A stretch of DNA of 64,000 bases, taken from NCBI GenBank assembly GCA_007844125.1, contig CM017572.1, positions 39,123,397 to 39,187,396 of the forward strand, written 5' to 3'. Numbering within the stretch: the first letter of the stretch is position 1; the number at the start of each line of letters is the position of its first letter. This DNA is from Sinonovacula constricta. Taxonomy: Eukaryota > Mollusca > Bivalvia > Cardiida > Solecurtidae. Below are positions 12,300-23,600 of this stretch, one piece after another. Position numbers and translations under genes: made by a program. The notes below the pieces were generated by a model. The model did not search any database, was not told the DNA's origin, and saw only the letters and a list, made by a program, of their open reading frames with translations.

Positions 12300-14280
12300 G
12301 AATCTCCGTTAATTACGGTTTGTTTTCGATTCTACCATCAGATAAACACTAAACATTTTAACTACATCAAAAAATCTGCGCAAAGTTAAATGAGCTAAGG
12401 TCATGTTATATACTTACTATGGTGTTAGTTTAAGAAGCTCATGTTATTGCTTCTTACACTGTTCTTTATTGATACAAGTCGTGATTACTTTAGTGCTTCT
12501 TCTGTGTTTAACATAACTAGTTCAACCAATGGTTTGTGCTTATTCTGTGTTTGACTCGTTACATAACTACTTTAACATACGGTTTATGCAACACATTTGC
12601 ATATGAAACTCAAATTTTGTACTAAAAATAATGGTTTTAACATTATAATTTAATTGTAAGTTCTAAAGCCTATTCAAATCAATTTTGTTTTTATCTTTTT
12701 TATTCTGTTATTTTGTAAAGACCCATTGAATCCTTATAGTCTAATTGATCATATAAATTGTCAAATGTAAAAGCTGCAAATAAAACACTTGCAGATGCGC
12801 GAAATTTCCAACAATACTTTCCTCTAAACTTGCTTGTGTACTTTAAATCCAAAACAGGCATTCGGTGCATGGAATGGATTGAGCTTGATAGATAATATAA
12901 TTTATCCACATTTTACAAGTTCTACTGTATATTTTGTTAAGGAACTAAAAGCCAGTCGCAAAGCCTAAGTTGTTTACTTTTTAACGTAAGCAACCATTGT
13001 TTAGATTGCGCAGTGTAAATTACATATGGTTATGCAGAGTCATTATGTGTTTACTTTTCATGTAAAAAGCAACAACAAACTGGCATAAAAATACAATGTA
13101 TATAAAAATACCTACACGTGATCAATCAGATCGCAGATCGGCTCAACAAGGGTTTAGCTCTCATAGTATCTCACCTCGGAAGGATACGGAATTTCCTAAT
13201 TAACCAACAGAATCTTGTTTTGTGTTAGCGTCGGATTTTCTATTTTTAATATTATCCTAATCTATAATTGTTATGAGAAATTCGAAACCATGTAGTTTTA
13301 GATAAATGAACAAAATCCTGAACTCCTGTATGCGGAGCCAATCGGAACACATCGACACATGCCGCCGCTTTCCTAAATGTGTTCCGAGTGATGCGAAATA
13401 ATAAACCGATCCCATTCGGAACACTTCGGCCATTTTTACGAAATGTCAATGCACCGTTCTTATCCGAAATGCGCAAAGATGAGAACTTAGCACCCGCATT
13501 GGTTATTGTCCCTGACAACGGTTGCATATCCGAGTGTACAAAATGCAAGGTAGCAAAACGTTGCCAGACTCGTAATGTGCAGCAAGTGCATAGGTATAGC
13601 CTAATTTCATTATTGTTTATTGGCAAAGATAAGAGCAAGTAACGGGGAGAATTATCATTAGTGTATGTATTAAGTGAAAAGGTAAAGGGATATTTTTGAC
13701 TGGAAAGGATTTGAAGTTTTGTTTAAATGATTCTCAAATAACGTTTGTACGACATTGTTAAGGCTATATATACTAACTTGAATTATAAATGCATTCAAGA
13801 AAAAAGGCAAGCTGTTTTTTCTATAAGGAATAAAAGTAAGTTTTCAACTAAATATTAAAATCAATCTTTTTGGCTTCAATCGGTACGACAACTATGAGAT
13901 ATTTGACATCCTTTGTTGATCTTTTGCAGGTTCTCTGAAATCGATGTGTTAGATCTATATGACAACATTGTTTTTAACTAAGGACATTTTTTGTGTATCT
14001 CACTTTAAAGGTTAATATGGAATAGATTTCAAGAATAAGACAGGGGTTTATGACAAATTGCGGCCATGAGGCGTTGCCACTTATTGTAAAAAAAAATTGT
14101 TCAAATCAAACACAAATTTTATCAAACCACGGTTTAGTTTGTAAAAACAACTCACAGTCTGAAAGTGGTATAGTAGGCCTACCTTTCGTTAGAATTCGTT
14201 GAGATCTTTTAAACCCTTGAGAAATACGCTTTTCTGTCCAAACAAAACGACTTGCTTCGTGAATTTTGCAGACAAAATAT
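12300..14280. other. Intergenic, with a CpG-rich repeat fragment at 13320-13530
   Basis: Mostly AT-rich DNA without supported genes. Around 13320-13530 the words cggaacac and ttccgagtg repeat in both orientations, like the family at 11.7-12.2 kb. The overlapping open frames on both strands there are shadows of this repeat. Confidence 0.35.
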
Positions 14281-14311
14281 AGAATAATATTATAAAATAC
14301 ACAATCTCGCG

Positions 14312-14623
14312 ATGATGAGTCTCCGACAATTTTCTGGAGACTGTGTTAATTTAATCCTCATTTGTTTTCACATCACGCGGATTTTCTCCTTCGCGATCGA
14401 ACCGTTCCAAGCAGGAGTTTGTTTTCATGGCAAGAGTGATCTCAAACTCTTGAAAATCACTTATTCACAATGCGTTGACGAGTGTCGAGCCCGCGTGATA
14501 TGTGACGCCATTACAATGCACGTGACGTCACACTACTGTCGTCTGCACGTGGGAAGTGACGCTACTAAAGTGGACTGCGATCATGCAGGAAATTTATATT
14601 CAGAGAAGTCGTCATGGCAAAAG
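14312..14623 (+). CDS. Exon 1: signal peptide and PAN/apple-like domain
   Basis: There are two candidate ATGs, at 14312 and 14315. Residues 1-28 form a hydrophobic leader (core VNLILICFHITRIFSFA) and are followed by a Cys-spaced segment with GVCFHG, YSQCVDECRARVICDAI, HYCRLHV and DCDHAGN. The C-x3-C pattern followed by C and H-Y-C-R-L resembles PAN/apple domains, which bind protein or sugar. The exon ends in phase 0 at AAG|GTTATA. A TATAAAA at 14291-14297 is very close to the ATG, so either it is not used or transcription starts elsewhere. Confidence 0.65.
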
Positions 14624-17600
14624 GTTATATAATATTTTTTCTATTTTATTATGTATTTACTGTTTATCAACTCTAAAACTACAACAGTATTTTCATAACT
14701 TATCAAATTTAAATACTTCGTAAACTAACCATTTTAGAATCTTAATATATTTTCCCTAGAACTATTAAGACCTCCTTTTTGTGTACATTGACCTTTGTAG
14801 TAAAGACTAAGCAATGTTTGAATGTTATATCTATTTCTATGTTTCTAAAAATAACCAGTAATGTTTGTTTATTAGGATTATCGTCCCACTAACAGTGTTT
14901 CAGTCATCTTGTTTTCGACCAAGCCACGCCTCTGGCAATCAAACAACAAATACAAAGATTTTATAATATTTATAATAAGTTACTAATTATGGTTCGTCGG
15001 ACTCTAAACACATTAATAATTTAATAATAAAAAGAAGCTTATTTTGCAGCAACAAAAAGATGGCTGTGTTTGTGGCTCCAGCGAGTCATGTGACATACAC
15101 ACGTTAACCTGCGAGACAAAAGGTCGGTTCTGTTCTGTACTATTACGCAATCAGTATTTCAGCAGCACGCTTGAAATTTTTTTTTTTTTACAGATTATTC
15201 AGGGGAGACTATTCATTAATGTCTCTCATTCATGGAGAGTTAACAAGAGATAGATTTATGTCTGACAGTTTCCGGATTAAGCTGACTGAGGAAGCTGACT
15301 GATCAGGACCTGCATCATTTGCCGAAACATGTCTAATTCGACAGGCTAAGAGTGTGAACAAATATGTTATTGCTGTTCATTTTATCTTTCTGTAATTATT
15401 TCAATGCCTAAACCACATCTTCCTTTCTTTTAAAACTTTCTGCCATATTGCATTTCGATACTATTGTGTCCTTACAAGGCAACGATTTAAAAACCACTGA
15501 TCTAGCTTTTGCCTTTCAATTGAATTTTATATTAGGAAATAAGAAACAGACAAAAAAGAAATATTTGAACTACACGATTTATTATTTACATATTTCAAGT
15601 AAGTTGTAACATCAAATTACTACCATAAAACAGAATTTCCAGATAATTATATCTCTTGTACAGAGAAGTGTTACCCCATCATTTATTCGTGTTATTTAAG
15701 TCGATATCGCAATATTATTTACATACAAGTAAAGCCGCTGAAGGCTTTATATTTGATAATGATGGTAATATGTTATTCTAATTCATTGACAAATTGAACG
15801 GTGACATGCCGACATAAACTCAATCGGTACACATAATCAAACTGGCAAAATATGAGACATATATGAATAGTCTCCCCTAAATACTCCTTTGTGATAACTA
15901 TGTCCTTTTATTTGGTTTACTCGGTTTTTATGCTTGTACTCTTTGGAGTATACGTTGACTTTCATGTTAACACTGTGATACTTAGATGAACCTTTATTTA
16001 CAAGAATACACGTTTATCTTTTAAATACCTTATCCCTATAAGTATTTAGATGGATTTAGAGCTCAAATTTATGCACTAGTAAGGACTGACAGTGTTTGTG
16101 AGGCCCCTTCTCCAAAAGAACAGACGATGAAAGTATTTCAACTAAAAGGACCTGCCTACTATTGGTATAGGTATGGAGTAATAACGGAATATTTACCGTG
16201 CAGACGATGAATAATGATATGGTAGATTTAATGATCATGGGACCTTCAAAACCTGGAGTGTTTTTTTTTTTTTTTTTTTTTTTTGGTTTGTATTTATCAC
16301 ACAGACAAAATTATGGTCATGTTTGCGGCGTCTAGCTTAATTATTAGTGTTTACATACACGGCAAATATTGTCACAATGATGTTTACAAGCCTCTTATGT
16401 GTTTTTGTTTGATCTCTCAGTGTAGTTGTAGTGTATGTGTGTGATCCCAGACACGTGTCAGAGTAGAATAACCAGCGCACCAGCGGTCAGATGGAAGACC
16501 CACAGCCCCCGCATGAAACTTCTCACTCGAAACTGGACTCGAACCTACGCAGTATGAGTTTAACAAAATTAATGTAACCTTAAAAGATATTCATCTGGGG
16601 TCATTTTCTTACAGAATCTTAGTGATAGTTTCTTACTTAAACTAAGAAATTTTCTTTAATTTGGAAACAATCCTAAGAAGTATTTTATAGATTGAAATTT
16701 AAGAAGTTTTCATATATCTAAGGAAATATTTCAAGATTTAAGAACATTTCTTTGATCAATTAAGAATAAATATAATTCAGATTCTTTATGATTACGTCCC
16801 TCAAGCATAGAAATGTATCATAGAAATCGCAATGAATGATATATTGTTACCCATTTTTTTTTAAATTAAAGAATGCCAACCTGCACCAGTCGTCACCAAA
16901 GCAGTGATGTTAGGAAATCTTCGACATATTGGAGCTAATGTGATATACCAGTGTAATGACGGCTACAGCATTTCCGGTCCGACCACAGTTACCTGTCTCA
17001 GAAGTGGATTATGGAGTACCCTACCCACGTGTTTACCTGGTAGGTTTATTTGTTTGTTCGTTTGTCAGACTGTTTATTTGTTAGTATGTTTGTTTGTCCA
17101 TTTTTGATCTCATTGAATGTTCGTTTGTAAATCTATTTGATTGTTTGTTAATTTGTCGTAAGTCGCATTCCTAAGCGATTTAAACAATCAATTAACAAAG
17201 ACATCTGAAACAATCAACAAGAAAACTCAAATATATATATATCGTAAAAAAAAAAGATTTGATGTTCCGGCTGTTTGTTTGTCGGCATTTGTTTATCTGT
17301 ATGTTTGTCCGTCTGTACGATTATGTGTCCGCATCTTTGTTAGTGTAGTTTACTTGGCATTTTCTCCGTATGTTTGGCGGCATCTTTATCTGTATATTGC
17401 TTGGCCGTATGTTCGTCCTGGTAAACGGATCTTTTGCCCAATTCTTTTAAAGTTCTTTTAAATACTTTTAGAGATCTGGTATTTAAAAAGGTTAATGGAA
17501 GTGTTTGTCAATGTTAACCTGGGTATCATACGAAAGGCAGAAAGTCAACATACATTCCATAGAGTTCTAAATTTATCTTCAATGGCAAATAGCTTAATAT

Positions 17601-20600
17601 AAATTGGAACATATCCTAAATAAGCGTTTGATTCAGTTAAAACGATAATACATTTAAATGCATGCAAACTATAAATGTGGCATTTCCGGCAAGTCATATG
17701 TTTGCATAGTTAACATTTTATTGAATACAGTCTGACTGTTAATCAATGTTTGTTTTGTTTTTCATTTGTTCCAAAATTTTAATTACAAATGCCACTGAGT
17801 AGCAATTTCCGTTTTCTTCTCTGTTGTTAGAGTATAAATAAATAAAGCACTTCACCGCAAATATAAAAGGATATAACAAACGTCTATAAATAAACATTTA
17901 AGTAGTTCTTTGTTTAAACTTTCATGTGCGCATTAATACCTTTGTTCGTCTCATCTGCAGCCATTTTGGTTTTCCAACTTCAATGTTTACTTTATGCAGA
18001 TGGCAATTCACATAACGACTTGAGGCGTAGTGATAAGATGTGTATAACCTGATCTGACAGCTCCTAGCCCTTAGCCCCTACCCCCAACCCCCTGAGAATT
18101 CAACTGGACACTTGGTCGTTTTATTACACATAAAGGTGCCACAGTTGAAGTAGTCGTAAAACATTTAGTCACACTTGATGCTCATGGGCTTACTGCTCTG
18201 CCATTGGTCAGTTGGGCTCTAATCCTAACCCCTTTCCTGATACCTCTGTAACCTGAGACTATGTCCAGCCTACCAGATCCCCACTACCCCACTACCTTCC
18301 CGCAACCCATTTCCCCTCCATCACTGTGATCACAGTGAGGAGCCATATTCCAGTTTCCATTGCCATAAACAACACATAACGAGATATACAATACAAATGT
18401 GACTTCAACCAAATTAAAAATTAACAATAATTTAAGTTTGTTTCAACACAATCAATTCCAGTGTGCAGTACTGCTGCCCCAGCTGGCATCAATACAGTAG
18501 ACCCGACAGTTACCAATCGTCAGTCCGGTACGGTGATCACGTACTCGTGTCTGCCCAACTATCAGCCTCAGAGTGGCTCAACCATGTCGCTTACCTGTGC
18601 CGCCGGAATATGGGGAACCCCACCCACTTGTGTCCATGGTAGGTAGTTCTGTTAATCTACTTTAGTTAGTGGAAGTAGGCATAATGATACCGGAAGCAGA
18701 AACCATGATATTGGTTTCATCAGCACAAATAATGTGTTTTAAGCTGTAAAAGTGGCATCAGACAGGTTGGACCAATTTTCTTTCTCTCATGGAACCAAAT
18801 AATTTATTGCTACCTGAAAGATCCCGCGAGATGCTATTCATTGGTACCCTATATCCAGGTGAAAAGTACAATATAACACCCTACTTGTCAGTACAAAAAT
18901 GTATTTCCTATACAAATCACGCTGCACAGTTAGCTGCTTTTTTAATCTAAGAAGCACGTGACCATTTACTTTAAAGATCATGTTATTAGACCACCTGGAT
19001 AATCAGCTCTAGCGTCGGAATCTATTTATAGCTGAAATCAACATCGTTGGCGCCGCCAATGGGATGTATTTTTTATGACGACGATGCCGATGGTGTAGCA
19101 GTCAATAGCACGATGTCGGAGGTGTTCCGTGAGACACTTTTCAGAGAAAAGAACCAATAGTTCTGTCTTTTTTAAACAAGGTAGCTTGCAACAATAAAGT
19201 GGAGCTTGCAATTATAAAAAAGAAGCATGAAAAACGTAGCTGTTTGGCGAAGTTTTGTTCAAAAAGAAAAAAAGTATATCGATGTTAGAAATGCAGCTTG
19301 TAAATACAGAGGTAGAAGGGAACCGCGAAAACAAACAAAGTAGAAAAATACTCACTTCCCATCAAAGGTATGGTTCATTACAGTCAAATGTTTATGTTAT
19401 TAATCAACAGAGTAAGAGAGAGTTTTGTTCCCAGGATAGTCATCTTCTTGTTGAAAGCGCATGCTCATTTATAGATTCAGAGGAAACGAGCATTTAAGGT
19501 AGAGCAAATGTAATCGTGCACCTCCAATTGAAGAGTATCAAAATTAGGGTTAACATGCTTCAAAACTGGGGATTGAGGGTTCGAATCCCGGTATGGGCTT
19601 TCTATTTTTTCACTTTTACAATAATCTATCACTCTAACAAAGAAAGAAAATGTATATTTTTTGTATTATATTTTTGTAAAAGAATTTTAATTGTTTGATT
19701 TGTGCTAAATTCGTTACCTGATATATTCAATGTCTAAAAAATCAAAACCATGTGGTGAAATTATTTTATTTTTATTTAGCAGCAGCAACCAGCATACTTT
19801 ATAGAATTTTGGGCAACTTAGAAATAAATCGCGTGGCTATCGAGAGCTCGGTGACTTTTGCAATAAAGTGCAATAAGCAGAAAAGGAAAATCAGTCTTAA
19901 ACAAGTTGGGTTTATAAACAGTAAAATAACGTTTTGGGATAGCTTCAGTCAAACCAATCAAGTAGCATTTTTGGTTGGTTTGTCTAATGCTATATCTTGT
20001 TCCCAAATGATAGTCAATAGCAAAACACCTCCCCTAAAGAGGGTATAACATAATATTTGGAGTTTGCTTAATTCTAACAAGAAGACACATTTAAAACCAA
20101 TTCAAAACTGGATGGAGAATTTTCTTAAAATTTGGCATACAGGTCTACATTTAAGCATACATGTCATCCGTTGTGTTAATTTTTTAAATTCTATATAATT
20201 ATTTTCCAATAGACTTGCTTTACCTTAAAGCGATATATTTCACTATTTGCACTGTCTCACTTTTCAGGTAATGTTATTAACAGCCTTCACTTCACATTAA
20301 ACTATGCAGAAACCATGCTACTATGTCCCCCCCCCCCTCACCCCCACCCCCCCACCCCCCCACCCCATCCCGGCAGATAACACATGGAGTGAGATCAAAG
20401 TTGGACACTAAATACGTTTAGTAGGCACAGTTGAAGAGGTCGTAAAATAATAAGTTATACGTGAAGCACATAAATGCTTAAAACTGCACTGCCAGTGGTC
20501 AGTAATGCTCAAATCCCGCCCCTTTCCGAATACCATTGCAACCTGAGGATGTGTCCAGCCGGCCAGACCCCCACCCCCCTCCCACTCTCCCCTTAATGTG

Positions 20601-23600
20601 ATTACAGTGTAAAGTACTAATAATGAAGAAGTTACCCCCTTGGATACCGCTAATCGGCAAGCTATTTTTTTTCTAAGCGCACATTATCTTTTTAGGCCTA
20701 TGTTATAAACATTTAGGGACGTTTTCTACAGTTTCATAAAAAAATGGTTCTTTCTAGAATGTTTTTTTTTATTTTTTCATATATGATGTAAAAATTTGTT
20801 ATAAGTTTAAAAATGAAAAGAAAAAAGTATGTTATCGTGTTATTTTGTGTGTGTGCAAAATGGCCGTTTCCATGGCAACCGTCAGACCAAAAATGGTAAA
20901 AATATCTTTAATTTTTAAACGATGGTTAGTTCCACCATTCATAATGTCAACATTAACATCTCCACATGTTAAGATAATTCCATCATTACAATTATTATAT
21001 AAGCTTTGAAGTGCATCTATACATTCAATGTAGTCATCAGTTGGGTAATTTATGGATGGCATATATACGCAAAATATGTAGAGTGGAGAATAAGAAAAAG
21101 ATTGGATAAGTTTAAGTCCTGAGATTCTACATGAGGAGGTTGTAATTTGTTCAACTTAGAATTTCAGATCACTTTTGTAGAGGATACTTGCTCCGCCTTT
21201 CCCGCATGAATTTAGCTGGACATTTTCACAGATAGTAACAGTAATTTGAGTGTATGGAGTTTAAAAAGGTTGCACAATTTTGTTTGAGTTTATGTTCTGT
21301 GATATAAACAATATTTATGTCATATTTACCTAGCAGGTGACTCACAGAGCCGGCGGACGACATAATGCCTCTAACGTTTCATGTCATGATTTTGCACTTT
21401 TCATTATTACGTGTATCCATGTTGGTAGAGAGAATCATTGCAGAAAATATAATTAGTATGATTAAGTTTGTATATTTCATGGTGTTATGGGTTGGTGTTT
21501 AATCTAGTGATGTTATATCAGGTCTTGCATCATCATCAATATCAGTGCGCCGGTATTGCCAGTTCGCTTCTGAATACCACCGCCGACAGTATATGCTTCG
21601 TGACCAGAAGTGACGGTCGTCTACTGTGGAGCAGTCTGATTGATACACAGTTAGTTTCGCTGCTAGTTTACCGTGTTTGGTCTCTATTAGTTTCACTGAG
21701 GCTGGTTCTATGTTTTTGCAGAGGAGAAATTCATATATTCCAGCTCGATTTGATTTTGGTGAGATACCACCCACGTAGTAGCGTCTTGTACGGCGAGATT
21801 TTACACTTTTAAAGATTGGTTCTTAATGTGAATCTACATGTTGGTTGGTATGTTGATGATAGCCGCGTTCGTTGCTGTCGATCTTGTTGCCTTCCATTTC
21901 GATGTTTTGGATGTTCATACTCGGATTTGGATAGCCTCCCTTTGGTTCTTGTGGCGTTGCAGATGGCCGGATTCTGTCGGGAATATGGACTGTGATTTTA
22001 TTACCATTGTTGTGCCCCGTGGTATGGCTTCTATCTGGGGATGATGTAGAGTCTGTCTCTCTTACGCAGCTCTTACTTGTGTACGTTAATGTCGTCTTTG
22101 TCACATTGTTGCTTTGTGTTGGTTGATGAGTTTGTGCAGGGGAGAATGGGTTTATATCTTGTCTGTTTTCTGGCATGTGATCGTTCAGCACAGACTTTTC
22201 AGTTGGCTCTTTAACATGGTTTTCTCGGGCTTGAGCTTTTCGCGCTGACTGGGGTGTGACCGTATCATTGCTTTTGCCAGTTTCTTTCGAATTTGTATTT
22301 TGTCTGTCTGGTTCCATAGATTGGCGGTTCCCACTTGCTGTGTTGCCTTGTCTGAACACTGGGTTGACGATATTGGCGTATGACATTTTGATTGAGTCAA
22401 TTGGCTTTTGTAGATTATCAAAGTTTACTGCATCAGCATATCGTAGCTTCTTGTCATCATTTATGAAGTTTGATAGCGATTGCCGAAGGAACTCGTGGCC
22501 ATTGCAAAGAGTCATGATTGTGTGTGTCATGGCCTGTTTTTCTTGTTTCAAGTTGATTATATCCTCGGTAAGAAGTTTCAGTGTTGTTCTTATTTCAGCC
22601 AGCTCTTGTTTGAGGGTTGTGCAAAGTTCAGCTGTATGAATGTTTGTATCTGACCGTGCTTCTGATTTCGTAGTTGTTGTTTTTTGATAATTATGTACGC
22701 GAGGACTTTAGGGTCACCATTGCTGATGAAATCTTGAAGGTCATAACAGTCTTTTACAAATCGCTCTGAGCTTCCTTCGGCTTTTGTAGTTCTTCTCTGT
22801 ATGAGTGACCCTTCTGGGCATCCATCAATATCACGGGCTCGTTTCATCAAAATACTTCGGTAAAGGGATATGTTGTCTTCATTTCTTTCAGTTATCTCTA
22901 GCAGTTTCTCTACATAGACGAGCTTTGGTAGGTTATAGAGTTCGTCATCAAGCATATAGACGAATTGTTGATTTGATATGGGCTGGCTGTCTTGAGCATT
23001 ATCATAGACGATGCTGTCGTCTTTGCTATTACGCGCCGGTGCCATAGATGCTGTTTCGCTGGTTCCATCTGGTTCGTAGGCTTATATGGCCGACAGTTGA
23101 GTAAACTGGCTTAATGGTGAGCATTCTTCGTCAGGGATGGATACTTCGGTTGCTGTCGGGCCTGATGGATAGGAAGGACTTAGGTCTTCATGACCGCGTC
23201 TGAGACTAGCCGCCATTTTGTTGTGTATTGTGAACAGAGGTTACAAGTCATCACCAAGTCAACACATCACCATTCACAGCGCACTAATCATGTGTGATCA
23301 TAGGGTTTGTCTTCCTTTGTATTCGGATTAGAATCAGTACGCTAACACAGGTAAACACAGGAATGCACAGATATGCCTTCAGGCACTGTCGATAACAGAG
23401 TTCATCTTATGTAGAAAAAAAGAAAGTCTATGAAGATTACAGCAAATAGTATTTTCAGCAATAAATAATACTTTTAACTTACTTTCTAGATGAAAATAGC
23501 ACTTGGGATGGTATCCATCCGTCCATAAACACAAAGAATTATCAAAATCCACATTTTGTCTGTCGCAATATCGTATATTCGCAGTCAGTATCCGGAACAC

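Noticed and set aside
13252..13642. Overlapping 128- and 87-codon frames on opposite strands
   Set aside because: Mutual shadows over a CpG-containing dispersed repeat with inverted words.
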